Below are positions 42,020 through 52,899 of a stretch of DNA of 64,000 nucleotides, in pieces. The DNA lies in contig NZ_SHKL01000001.1 in NCBI RefSeq assembly GCF_004217185.1, forward strand, positions 5,330,001 to 5,394,000, written 5' to 3'. Each line of letters opens with the position of its first letter. Position 1 is the first letter of the stretch. Below the pieces are notes generated by a model. That model did no database searches, was not told the DNA's origin, and saw only the letters and a program-made list of their open reading frames with translations. The translations under genes and the position numbers were made by a program. The stretch is from Pseudonocardia sediminis (GTDB lineage Bacteria; Actinomycetota; Actinomycetes; Mycobacteriales; Pseudonocardiaceae).

Positions 42020-42775
42020 GTGGCAGAGCCGACCTCCCCCAAGGACCGCTTCGTGACCGTCTACGGGCGCAAGCCGGTGCTCGAGGCGCTGTCGGACCCC
42101 GACCTGACCGTGGACAAGGTCATCCTGGCCGACACCGTCCGCGGCGGGTCCGCCCGGGAGATCTCCGACGCGTGCCGCGGACGCGGCGTCGAGCTGCAGC
42201 GGGCCAGCGCGCACCGGGTGAAGGTGCTGGCCGGCAACGGCCGCCACGACCAGGGCGTGCTCGCCGACGTCGTCGCGCCGCGGATGGCGCCGCTGCCGGT
42301 GTTCCTGTCCGACCTCGGCGAGCGGCGCGGCGCGTCGGTGCTGGTCCTGGACGCGGTGACGAACCCGTCGAACGTCGGGATGCTGCTGCGCAGCGCTACC
42401 GCCGCCGGTCTGGACGGGGTGCTGCTCCCCCGCCACGGCGTCCCGGCGATCGACCCGCTGGTGGTCAAGGCCTCGGCCGGGGTCGCGTTCAGCGCCCCGG
42501 TGCTGCGCGCGCCGACCGCCGAGCAGGGCGTGGCGCAGCTGCGCGAGGCCGGTTTCGCCGTGTACGGCCTGGCCGCCGGGGGCGAGTCGCTGATGGACGC
42601 CGAGCTGGGCCACCGGGTGGCGCTGGTGCTGGGCAACGAGACCGACGGGCTCACCGACGCCGTCGCCGCGCAGTGCGACGGGATCCTGTCGATCCCGATG
42701 TTCGGCGGGGTGGAGAGCCTCAACGTCGCCAGCGCCGGCGCCGTCGCGGCCTACGAGCTGCTGCGCCGCCGCTGA
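42020..42775 (+). CDS. SpoU/TrmH-family RNA 2'-O-methyltransferase
   Basis: A 251-residue SPOUT methyltransferase. An N-terminal substrate-binding domain (FVTVYGRKPVLEALSDPDL) precedes the knot with VTNPSNVGMLLRSATAAG, VALVLGNETDGL and IPMFGGVESLNVASAGAVAAYE. It should methylate a ribose in rRNA or tRNA using S-adenosylmethionine. GTG 42020 is preferred over the longer frame, which would overlap the divergent acyltransferase start. The exact RNA target cannot be read. Confidence 0.9.
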   Translation: MAEPTSPKDRFVTVYGRKPVLEALSDPDLTVDKVILADTVRGGSAREISDACRGRGVELQRASAHRVKVLAGNGRHDQGVLADVVAPRMAPLPVFLSDLGERRGASVLVLDAVTNPSNVGMLLRSATAAGLDGVLLPRHGVPAIDPLVVKASAGVAFSAPVLRAPTAEQGVAQLREAGFAVYGLAAGGESLMDAELGHRVALVLGNETDGLTDAVAAQCDGILSIPMFGGVESLNVASAGAVAAYELLRRR

Positions 42776-42825
42776 CGCCCGTCCGGCGGGTCGGCGCGGG
42801 CCGCGCGCCGACCTAGGGTGGGGCC

Positions 42826-44046
42826 ATGGTGCAGCGCAGGTTCCCCCGCCCGTCCGATCTGGCGCCGCTGCTGCGGCCGGCCCCGTTCCTCCGCGACGCC
42901 GCCGAACGACGGCTGGCTCGCGCGACGAGCATCCACGACCTGCGCGAGATCGCGCGGCGGCGCACCCCGCGCGCGGTGTTCGACTACACCGACGGCGCAG
43001 CCGAGGACGAGCGCAGCCTGAACCGCGCCCGGCAGGTGTGGGGATCGGTCGAGTTCACCCCGTCGGTGCTGCGCGACGTGTCCTCGGTCGAGCTCTCCCG
43101 CGACATCCTCGGGAAGCGCTCGGCGCTGCCGTTCGCGCTGGCCCCGACCGGTTTCACCCGGATGATGGGGACCGAGGGCGAGCGCGCGGTCGCCCCCGTC
43201 GCCCGCGACGCGGGCATCCCCTACGCCCTGTCCACGATGGGGACGACGACGATCGAGGACACCGCCGCGGCCGCGCCGGACGGGCGGCACTGGTTCCAGC
43301 TCTACCTCTGGCGCGACCGCAGCGTGGCCAAGGACCTGGTGGCCCGCGCCGAGGCGGCCGGCTACGACACGCTGATGCTGACCGTCGACACCCCGGTCGG
43401 CGGCAACCGGCGCCGCGACGTGCACAACGGCCTGTCCGTGCCGCCCGCGCTGAGCCTCAAGACGTTCCTCGACGGCGCCCGGCACCCGCACTGGTGGTTC
43501 GACCTGCTCACCACCGAGCCGCTGACGTTCGCCAGCCTCGAGTCGAGCGACGGCACCGTCGCCGACCTGATCAACCGGGTGTTCGACCCCGCGCTGACCA
43601 TGGACGACGTGACCTGGCTGCGCGACACCTGGCCGGGCAAGCTCGTCGTCAAGGGCATCCAGAGCGTCGAGGACGCGCGGCGGGTCACCGACGCGGGCGC
43701 GGACGCCGTCCTGCTGTCCAACCACGGCGGCCGCCAGCTCGACCGGGCACCGGTCCCGGCGGAGCTGATCGAGCCGGTCGTGCAGGAGCTCGGCGACGAG
43801 GCCGAGGTGCTCGTCGACACCGGGATCATGCACGGCGGCGACGTCGTCGCGGCCCTCGCGCTCGGAGCGCGGGCCGCGCTGGTCGGGCGCGCCTACCTCT
43901 ACGGCCTGATGGCCGGCGGGCAGCTCGGGGTGCGGCGCAGCGTCGAGATCCTCACCGCCGAGATCGAGCGGACGATGCAGCTGATCGGCGTCACGAGGGT
44001 CGACGACCTCCGTCCGCAGCACGCGCGCCTCCGCCCGATCGGGTGA
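42826..44046 (+). CDS. FMN-dependent alpha-hydroxy acid oxidase/dehydrogenase (LldD-like)
   Basis: A 406-residue TIM-barrel flavoenzyme. FDYTDGAAEDERSL carries the N-terminal Tyr, LPFALAPTGFTRMMG the FMN contacts, and VVKGIQSVEDARRVTDAGAD the active-site Lys. LLSNHGGRQLDRAPVP has the catalytic His and Arg. The best match is L-lactate dehydrogenase/mandelate-type enzymes; the substrate is not certain. It is monocistronic, followed closely by the small antitoxin-like gene. Confidence 0.9.
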   Translation: MVQRRFPRPSDLAPLLRPAPFLRDAAERRLARATSIHDLREIARRRTPRAVFDYTDGAAEDERSLNRARQVWGSVEFTPSVLRDVSSVELSRDILGKRSALPFALAPTGFTRMMGTEGERAVAPVARDAGIPYALSTMGTTTIEDTAAAAPDGRHWFQLYLWRDRSVAKDLVARAEAAGYDTLMLTVDTPVGGNRRRDVHNGLSVPPALSLKTFLDGARHPHWWFDLLTTEPLTFASLESSDGTVADLINRVFDPALTMDDVTWLRDTWPGKLVVKGIQSVEDARRVTDAGADAVLLSNHGGRQLDRAPVPAELIEPVVQELGDEAEVLVDTGIMHGGDVVAALALGARAALVGRAYLYGLMAGGQLGVRRSVEILTAEIERTMQLIGVTRVDDLRPQHARLRPIG

Positions 44047-44083
44047 CGTCCCCGGGCTGCAGGGGGTTGACGGAGGGGCCACT

Positions 44084-44371
44084 ATGGCCCGCATGGGTTT
44101 CCTGGACAAGGCCAAGGACCTGCTCGGCCAGCACGACGACAAGGTCGATCAGGGTCTGAACAAGATCGGTGACGCGGCGAAGACGAAGTTCGCCGGTCAC
44201 GACGCACACATCGACAAGGCGACGGAGTTCGCCCGCGGCCGGACCGGTGAGGGTGACACCACGCAGCAGGCCGGGCCGCCGCCCGGCGAGGGCCAGCCGG
44301 GGCAGCAGCCGGGGCAGGCGCCCCCGCCGCCGCCCCCGGGTCAGGCTCCGCCGCCCCCGCCGCAGCAGTAG
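44084..44371 (+). CDS. MT0933-like antitoxin with Pro-rich tail
   Basis: A 95-residue protein. MGFLDKAKDLLGQHDDKVDQ and the following amphipathic helix (residues about 1-50) match the MT0933-type antitoxin family (Rv0909-like). Residues 55-95 are almost only Gly, Gln and Pro with two polyproline runs. GGAGGGG precedes the ATG at 44084. No toxin gene is adjacent, so an antitoxin role is uncertain. Confidence 0.75.
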   Translation: MARMGFLDKAKDLLGQHDDKVDQGLNKIGDAAKTKFAGHDAHIDKATEFARGRTGEGDTTQQAGPPPGEGQPGQQPGQAPPPPPPGQAPPPPPQQ

Positions 44372-44398
44372 GCACACCCACGCCACCGGCGTGACCAC

Positions 44399-44434
44399 CG
44401 ACGGCGCCGTCCGCATCCGCGGGCGGCGCCGTCG
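44399..44434 (+). terminator. Hairpin terminator after the antitoxin-like gene
   Basis: GACGGCGCCGTCCGC and GCGGGCGGCGCCGTC pair with one mismatch across a 4-6 nt loop, 28 bp past the stop. It is a likely terminator for the lactate-oxidase and antitoxin genes. Confidence 0.7.
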
Positions 44435-44461
44435 TCGTGTGCAGGGGCGCGACCGGATGCC

Positions 44462-44506
44462 CGAGGGGTCCCCTCGCCCGCCGTCGCGACCCGAGGGGTC
44501 CCCTCG
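44462..44506. repeat. Duplicated 15-bp perfect palindrome
   Basis: CGAGGGGTCCCCTCG occurs at 44462-44476 and again at 44492-44506. The second is framed by CGTCGCGA and TCGCGACG, giving a longer hairpin. It sits between convergent genes and could terminate the HAD gene on the minus strand. Confidence 0.8.
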
Positions 44507-44524
44507 CGACGGGCAGAACGGACG

Positions 44525-44932
44525 TCAGGCCGGGTCGGCGGGGACCCCGAGCAGCGTCTCCAGCTCGGCGAGCGTGGTGTAGGCGTCGTCGTGGTGGACA
44601 CCGATCGCCCCGGCGGCCGCGGCGCCGCGGACGTTGACCGGGATGTCGTCGACCACCACGCAGCGCTCCGGCGGGACGCCGAGCTCCGCCGCGGCGGCCG
44701 CGAACGACTCCGGTGACGGCTTGCGGGCCCCGCGCACGGCGCCGAGCAGCACCAGGTCGAACACCTCGTGACACTCGTCCGGCACGGCGTGCCCGCCGGA
44801 GAACACCGCCGTCCGGATCCCGGCCGCCCGGGCGCGGCGCGCGTACTCCAGGACCAGCGGCCCCTCGTCCAGCACGCCGCCGTAGTCCACGATCAGCCCA
44901 CTCGGGGTCTCCTGTTCCGGCACGTCCCGCAC
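44525..44932 (-). CDS. Small HAD-like hydrolase
   Basis: A 135-residue HAD-fold protein without a cap domain. LIVDYGGVLDEGP stands for motif I, where the second Asp of DxD is Gly. VFSGG is motif II, RKPSPESF holds the motif III Lys, and VVVDDIPVNVRGA is motif IV. It is about half the usual HAD length. It may act on a small phosphate or have lost activity. It lies downstream of the ABC operon on the same strand. Confidence 0.8.
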   Translation of the reverse strand: MRDVPEQETPSGLIVDYGGVLDEGPLVLEYARRARAAGIRTAVFSGGHAVPDECHEVFDLVLLGAVRGARKPSPESFAAAAAELGVPPERCVVVDDIPVNVRGAAAAGAIGVHHDDAYTTLAELETLLGVPADPA

Positions 44933-44953
44933 GCTAGCGGTACGAACGCCCGC

Positions 44954-45793
44954 TCAGTCCAGGGCGCGGCGCAGGAACCCGCGGATGCCCAGCAGCGTGA
45001 ACAGCGCGATCGCGGCCACCGGGACGACGACGCAGACCCACAGCGGCATGTGCGGCACGGCCGGCACCAGCGAGGCCCGGATCCCCTCACTGACGTAGGT
45101 CAGCGGGTTCAGCGCGGAGAGCACCTGGAACCAGCGCAGGTCCGACAGCGTCGGCCACGGGTACTGCACCGAGCCGGTGAACAGCAGCGGCGTGAAGATC
45201 ACCGCGAAAAGGATGTTGATCCGCCGCGGCGGCACGGCGGTGCCGATCGTCAGGCCCATCGCCCCGCCGAGCAGCGCACCCAGCACGACCATCAGGAACG
45301 CCGGGAGCAGCCCGGACGCCGGCCAGTCCACGTGCACCATGACCACGCCGATCGGCACCATCAGCAGGCTGGCCAGCAGCCCCCGTCCGGCGGCGAACAC
45401 GACCTTCTCCACCGCGACGGCCCACACCGGCATCGGGGCGAGCAGCCGGTCGTCGATCTCCCGGGTCCAGGACAGCTCGAACACCAGCGGCAGCGTGACG
45501 GCCTGCAGCGCACCGAACATCGCGTTCAGCGCGATCAGGCCGGGCAGCATGATCGAGCCGTACTCGGGCGAGACCAGCCCGGTCCGCCCGAGCACGGTGA
45601 CGAACACCAGCAGGAAGAAGAACGGCTGGATCAGCGTCTGGGCCAGGAACGAGGGCAGCTCCCGGACGGTGACGTAGAGATCGCGCCGCAGCACGGCCAG
45701 GAAGGCCAGGCCCGGGCGCGGTGGCGCCGTCGTCACCCCCGGGGTGGACGGGGCCGGGCCCGGCGCGGTGCGGGTGGTCGGCTGCGCGGTCAT
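44954..45793 (-). CDS. ABC-2 type exporter permease
   Basis: A 279-residue membrane protein with six hydrophobic helices after a Pro/Thr-rich cytosolic start. The segment FLAVLRRDLYVTVRELPSFLAQTLIQPFFFLLVF and the later NPLTYVSEGIRASL are typical of daunorubicin/nodulation-type ABC-2 permeases. Its start overlaps the ATPase stop by four bases. It should export a drug, lipid or polyketide-like compound. Confidence 0.9.
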   Translation of the reverse strand: MTAQPTTRTAPGPAPSTPGVTTAPPRPGLAFLAVLRRDLYVTVRELPSFLAQTLIQPFFFLLVFVTVLGRTGLVSPEYGSIMLPGLIALNAMFGALQAVTLPLVFELSWTREIDDRLLAPMPVWAVAVEKVVFAAGRGLLASLLMVPIGVVMVHVDWPASGLLPAFLMVVLGALLGGAMGLTIGTAVPPRRINILFAVIFTPLLFTGSVQYPWPTLSDLRWFQVLSALNPLTYVSEGIRASLVPAVPHMPLWVCVVVPVAAIALFTLLGIRGFLRRALD

Positions 45794-46767
45794 CGCAGGT
45801 CCCTTCCGGTGAGCGAGATGAACACGTCCTCCAGCGTCGGCGTGCCCAGCGAGACGTCCCGCACGGACGCACCGTGGCGTCCCGCCGTCTCGACGACGGG
45901 CGCGAGCAGCATGGACGGGTCGGCCGAGACGTAGAGGCGCAGGCGGACCCCGGCGGCGTCACCGGACCCGGGCAGCGCCTCGGCCCGCTCGACCTCGGGC
46001 AGCTCCCGCAGGGCCGTGAGCAGCGGGTCTGCACCCTCGCCGCCGGGCAGGACGGTGAGCTCCACGGTGGCCTCGCCCGGCAGCGAGCGGATCAGCCCGT
46101 CCGGGGTGTCGAGGGCGAGGAGCTTGCCGTGGTCGACGATGCCGACGCGGTCCGAGAGCTTGTGCGCCTCGTCCATGTCGTGCGTGGTCAGGACGACCGT
46201 GACGCCCTCGTCGCGCAGGGTCGCGATCTGGTCGTGGACGAACAGCCGGGCCTGCGGGTCCAGCCCGGTGGAGGGCTCGTCGAGGAACAGCACCTCCGGG
46301 CGGTGCATCAGCCCGCGGGCGATCATCACCCGCTGCGCCTGCCCGCCGGAGAGGTTGTCGCTGATCGACTTCGCCTTGTCGGCCAGTCCCATCCGCTCCA
46401 GCAGCTCGTCGGCGCGGGCGTTGCGCTCGGCGCGCCCGACACCGTGGTACGCGGCGTGGAAGCGCAGGTTGTCCCGCACGGTCAGCGACCGGTCCAGGTT
46501 CACCCGCTGCGGCACCACCGCCAGCTTCGCGCACACGGCGACGGCGTCGGCGCTCACGTCGAGCCCCGCCACCCGGGCGGAACCCGAGGTCGGTACGACC
46601 CGCGTGGTCAGCACGCCGACGGTGGTCGTCTTGCCGGCACCGTTCGGCCCGAGCAGGCCGAAGACCTCGCCCTCCCCCACGGTGAACGAGAGACCGTCGA
46701 CGGCGTTGCCGGACGCCTTCGGGTAGTGCTTGACGAGGTCGGTGACCTCGACGGCGACGCTGCTCAT
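45790..46767 (-). CDS. ABC exporter ATPase (daunorubicin-resistance type)
   Basis: A 325-residue ATPase. Walker A GLLGPNGAGKTTTVGVL, signature NLSGGQAQRVMIARGL, Walker B VLFLDEPSTGLDP, H-loop TTHDMDEA. The ~85-residue C-terminal domain ending PTLEDVFISLTGRDLR is typical of the DrrA subfamily. GGGAGCG precedes the ATG at 46767. It overlaps both the upstream MarR gene and the downstream permease gene by four bases. Confidence 0.92.
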   Translation of the reverse strand: MSSVAVEVTDLVKHYPKASGNAVDGLSFTVGEGEVFGLLGPNGAGKTTTVGVLTTRVVPTSGSARVAGLDVSADAVAVCAKLAVVPQRVNLDRSLTVRDNLRFHAAYHGVGRAERNARADELLERMGLADKAKSISDNLSGGQAQRVMIARGLMHRPEVLFLDEPSTGLDPQARLFVHDQIATLRDEGVTVVLTTHDMDEAHKLSDRVGIVDHGKLLALDTPDGLIRSLPGEATVELTVLPGGEGADPLLTALRELPEVERAEALPGSGDAAGVRLRLYVSADPSMLLAPVVETAGRHGASVRDVSLGTPTLEDVFISLTGRDLR

Positions 46768-47276
46768 CGCTCCGCTCCCTTCCCTGTGGGCTCGTCCCCG
46801 GCGGCGTGACGCCCCGGACCGGATCCCGAATCCTGGCTCACCGCGGCCAGCACCGCGACGAGGTATTCCCGGATGATCGGCTCGTGCTCCGGCGGCGGCT
46901 GCGGCATCTGCGCCCGGAACGTGGCCGCGACCTCGGTGAACACCGTCCTCAGGTGCGTCCGGCCGTCGTCGGTGATCCAGAGCCGGACGATGCGACGGTC
47001 CGAGGTGTCGCGCTCGCGCCCGATCCGGCCCTCCTGCTCGAGGGTGTCCAGCACCGGTGTCAGTGTCGCCGGGGTGACGCCGACCCGCCCGGCGAGCTCG
47101 CGCTGGGACAGTCCCTCGGCGTGCGCCAGGGCGCCCAGCACACCGATCGCGGTGCCGGTCACGCCGTGCCGGGCGACGCTGCGGCGGTAGTAGCTCTGCA
47201 TCGCCCCGCCCACCCACGAGACGAGCTTGCCCAGCGGCATGTGTTCCGGCCGGGACTCGAAGAAGGGGTCGCTCAC
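46764..47276 (-). CDS. MarR-family regulator of the exporter operon
   Basis: A 170-residue regulator starting at GTG 47276 (VSDPFFESRPEHMPLG). The winged helix includes GLSQRELAGRVGVTPATLTPVLDTLEQEGRIGRERD and DRRIVRLWITDDGRTHL. It is the first gene of a MarR-ATPase-permease operon with four-base overlaps throughout. A dyad lies just upstream. It most likely represses the operon until a ligand binds. Confidence 0.9.
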   Translation of the reverse strand: MSDPFFESRPEHMPLGKLVSWVGGAMQSYYRRSVARHGVTGTAIGVLGALAHAEGLSQRELAGRVGVTPATLTPVLDTLEQEGRIGRERDTSDRRIVRLWITDDGRTHLRTVFTEVAATFRAQMPQPPPEHEPIIREYLVAVLAAVSQDSGSGPGRHAAGDEPTGKGAER

Positions 47277-47302
47277 GGCGCAGACCGTACGTCTCCGAAC
47301 GA

Positions 47303-47336
47303 TTCGTCGCACTATCGTATGGTGACGAACTATCGC
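47303..47336. promoter_or_regulatory. Candidate MarR operator/promoter
   Basis: TTCGTC (47303-47308) and GACGAA (47324-47329) are inverted and 15 bp apart; CTATCG is also repeated (47312-47317 and 47331-47336). The site lies 27 bp upstream of the MarR start, where a self-operator is expected, and also ahead of the divergent gene at 47378. Confidence 0.5.
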
Positions 47337-47377
47337 GGATCGGCGGCCGGCGACGGCCGGGGAGCGACGCTGGACCG

Positions 47378-48034
47378 GTGACCGTCGCACCCCTGACCCG
47401 CGTCCCGGCCGAGCCCGTCGCGGACCCGCCGAACCTGGCTCCGGCACCGGTCCCCCGGGTTCCGGGACCGCCTCCCGCTCCCCGGCCGCCGCGGCTGCGG
47501 GCGCCCGGGCACGAGCCGGAACCGCTCGCCGTCGGCGCCGTGCACCCACGCCGTCACGTCTGGTCCCGGGAGTGCACGGGGTCGCCCGCCGCCGGCACCG
47601 GCACCGCTCCCGGCCGGGACTCCGGCCCGGCGGGCGGGCCCGGCGGCCCGGTCCCGAAGGCCGGTGCGGCAGCGGACGGTCCGCCACCGCACGCGCGGGC
47701 CGGAGCCCTGGTCCGGTCGATGCTCGAGGTACTGGCCGGACGACGGCAGCCGGGGCAGCTCGCCGCCGCCGTCACCCCGGAGGTGCTGCGCTACCTGGGC
47801 GCGAGCCGGCCGTCGACGGTGCGGGCGGTCGCGCCCGGCCGGGTGCACGTCGCGCAGCCGCACCCGGGCGCGGCCGAGGTGGTGACGGTGTGCCGGGTCG
47901 GTGACCGCATCCGTGCGCTGACCCTGCGCCTGGATGTCGTCCCCGCCGGTCGCACCGCCGCCCGGCAGGGCCGGGGCACCACGGCCACGGCCCGGCAGGA
48001 CACCTGGGTGTGCACGGCCGTGCGCCTGATCTGA
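47378..48034 (+). CDS. Rv3235-family protein
   Basis: A 218-residue protein. Residues about 1-105 are Pro/Ala/Gly-rich and disordered. The conserved part (about 108-218) reads ALVRSMLEVLAGRRQPGQLA, VLRYLGASRP, GRVHVAQPHPGAAEVV and ends TWVCTAVRLI. This pattern matches Rv3235 and is located next to secA1 in mycobacteria as here. No function is known to me. Confidence 0.82.
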   Translation: MTVAPLTRVPAEPVADPPNLAPAPVPRVPGPPPAPRPPRLRAPGHEPEPLAVGAVHPRRHVWSRECTGSPAAGTGTAPGRDSGPAGGPGGPVPKAGAAADGPPPHARAGALVRSMLEVLAGRRQPGQLAAAVTPEVLRYLGASRPSTVRAVAPGRVHVAQPHPGAAEVVTVCRVGDRIRALTLRLDVVPAGRTAARQGRGTTATARQDTWVCTAVRLI

Positions 48035-48052
48035 CCCTCCGGCACCGGGACG

Positions 48053-48090
48053 ACGACGCCGCCCCGGACCGTGGCCCGGGGCGGCGTCGT
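48053..48090. terminator. Bidirectional hairpin terminator
   Basis: ACGACGCCGCCCCGG and CCGGGGCGGCGTCGT form a perfect 15-bp stem with an 8-nt loop between the convergent ends of the Rv3235-like gene and secA. Confidence 0.92.
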
Positions 48091-48108
48091 GGGTCGTCGT
48101 CGAACGGC

Positions 48109-51045
<2,937 letters not shown>

Positions 51046-51190
51046 TGCACGACCTCATTCACGATCGCGGTCAGGTCATCGCAGGCAGCGTCGGCGACGC
51101 GCTGACGCGGTACCGCGACACCACCTTCCCGTCATGGTACGCAGCCCCCGCGACGGGACCGGCCGGAACGTCGCACCGGGAGACCGTGAC

Positions 51191-51241
51191 GCCCCGTGGG
51201 CGGTGGGGGGCGGGGCGTGACCGACCCCCCACCGCACGGGG
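51191..51241 (-). terminator. Hairpin terminator after hpf
   Basis: CCCCGTGCGGTGGGGGG directly follows the hpf stop on the minus strand and pairs with CCCCCCACCGCCCACGGGG about 15 nt further on (one bulge). It separates hpf from secA. Confidence 0.8.
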
Positions 51242-51865
51242 TCAGCCGTTCAGCCGGATGACGCCGTAGTCGTAACCCTTCCGCCGGTAGACCACCGACG
51301 GAAGGCCGGACTCGGCGTCGGCGAAGAGATAGAAGTCGTGCCCGACGAGCTCCATCCGCGACAGCGCCTCGTCCACCGACATCGGCCGGGCGTCGTGCAC
51401 CTTGTCCCGGACGATCCGGCCGGGCCGGTACTCGTCGTCGAGGTGCTCGGCGTGCCCCCGGGGCCCGGGCACCAGGTCCTCGAGCGGGGGAGCCTCCTCG
51501 AGCAGGGCGGTACCGCCCGGCGTGGCCGCGGCGCGGCCGGCGAGCACCTTGTCCCGGCGGCTGGGCTTGCGGCGGTCGTGCGAGCGGCTCAGGCGGCTCG
51601 CGAGCTTGCCGACGGCGAGGTCGAGCGCGGCGTAGAAGTCACCGGCGACAGCCTCGGCGCGGGCGACGGCACCGCACCCGCCGCGTCCGGTGATCTCGAG
51701 TCTCTGGCAGCTCTTCTGCTGGCGGGGGTTCGGCTCGTGGAAGAGCTCGACCTCCATCCCGACGATCTTGTGGTCGTAGCGTTCGAGGCGGCTGAGCTTC
51801 TCCTCGACATGGCCACGGAAATGATCCGGTACCTCAACGTTCCGGCCGGTTACGGTGATCTCCAC
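51242..51865 (-). CDS. hpf: Long-form ribosome hibernation promoting factor
   Basis: A 207-residue long HPF. The N-terminal domain (1-100) starts MEITVTGRNVEVPDHFRGHV and has DFYAALDLAVGKLASRLSRSHDRR. A Pro/Ala linker leads to the C-terminal dimerisation domain: RIVRDKVHDARPMSVDEALSR, FYLFADAESGLPSVVYRRKGYDYGVIRL. It pairs 70S ribosomes into inactive dimers in stress or stationary phase. Corresponds to Rv3241c. Confidence 0.95.
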   Translation of the reverse strand: MEITVTGRNVEVPDHFRGHVEEKLSRLERYDHKIVGMEVELFHEPNPRQQKSCQRLEITGRGGCGAVARAEAVAGDFYAALDLAVGKLASRLSRSHDRRKPSRRDKVLAGRAAATPGGTALLEEAPPLEDLVPGPRGHAEHLDDEYRPGRIVRDKVHDARPMSVDEALSRMELVGHDFYLFADAESGLPSVVYRRKGYDYGVIRLNG

Positions 51866-52011
51866 GCGGACATCCCTCGCTCTCGTGCAGCGGTCGCAGG
51901 TCTGATCGTTCTTGATCTCATCGGTCGGGTCGGGGGTCAGGGACCCGATTGCCCCGGGCGGGCGATCGGTGGCTCCTCCTCGTGTGATAAGGGGTCGAAG
52001 TTCAGACGACG

Positions 52012-52815
52012 TTAGCGGTTCGTCCGCCCGCTGGACATACCTGTCACCGACCCGCCCGAGCGATCCCGGAGCAACTTCGGGCGCGCACCGTGAGCGTTAT
52101 CCGGCACCCGGGTGATCACCGGGGCCCGCCCGGCCGCTCCCCCGGTCGCATCGCACAGCACGATTGCCGCGGACACTGCGATCTCGTTGCGAAGCAACAT
52201 GTCTCGGCAGGCACGCAGCGTGGCGCCGGTGGTGACCACATCGTCCACGAGCACGACGACGGCGTCCGCCCCCGGACCCTGGACACCGGCCCCGGGTGGA
52301 CGGAACCGCATGCCCCCGTTCAGGTTCGCGGCCCGCTGCGCCGGGTCCAGGCCGACCGAGTCGCGGGCCCGCCGGTCGAGGGCGAGCACCGGCGCGACGT
52401 GCGCCGGCAGCCCGGCCGCGCCGAGGCGCACGGCCAGGACACGCGCCAGCCGGGCCACGTGGTCACCGCCGCGCATCCGGGCCGCACCCGGCCGTGACGG
52501 GGCCGGCACCAGCCACACCGGTCCCGGCGGCGAGACCGGCAGCACCGCGGCGACCGGCGGCACGAGCAGCCCGGCCAGCGACGGCGCGAGATCACGCCGG
52601 CCGCGTTCCTTGTAGCCGAGCAGGGCCCGGCGCAGCGGGCCGCGGTACCGGCCGGCCGCCGCCGTCGGCCCGGCGCGCGGCAGCGTCACCGTCAGCGGCC
52701 CGCCGGTGGCGTCGGCGCAGGCCGGGCACCAGCCGCCGCCCGGCGCGCCGCACCCGCCGCAGGTGCTGGGCAGCACGAGGTCGGTCAGTCCGGCGAGGAG
52801 CTCCCGTGTGGTCAT
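52012..52815 (-). CDS. comF: ComF-family phosphoribosyltransferase-like protein
   Basis: A 267-residue protein. A zinc ribbon CGGCGAPGGGWCPAC opens the protein; the PRPP-binding loop VVVLVDDVVTTGATLRACRDML lies near residue 205. ALLGYKERGRRDLAPSL and RDSVGLDPAQRAANL are family motifs. ComF acts in DNA uptake or recombination steps in bacteria; in actinobacteria its role is not settled. It lies downstream of lpqB, as in Rv3242c. The ATG at 52815 (MTTRELLAGL) is chosen over the longer frame. Confidence 0.9.
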   Translation of the reverse strand: MTTRELLAGLTDLVLPSTCGGCGAPGGGWCPACADATGGPLTVTLPRAGPTAAAGRYRGPLRRALLGYKERGRRDLAPSLAGLLVPPVAAVLPVSPPGPVWLVPAPSRPGAARMRGGDHVARLARVLAVRLGAAGLPAHVAPVLALDRRARDSVGLDPAQRAANLNGGMRFRPPGAGVQGPGADAVVVLVDDVVTTGATLRACRDMLLRNEIAVSAAIVLCDATGGAAGRAPVITRVPDNAHGARPKLLRDRSGGSVTGMSSGRTNR

Positions 52816-52899
52816 GGCGGCGAGCATGCGCCGCCGGACCGACGGACCTCCCCGCTCCGGGGCACTCGCCCCGGAGTTGTCCACAACCCGTGGGTAACC

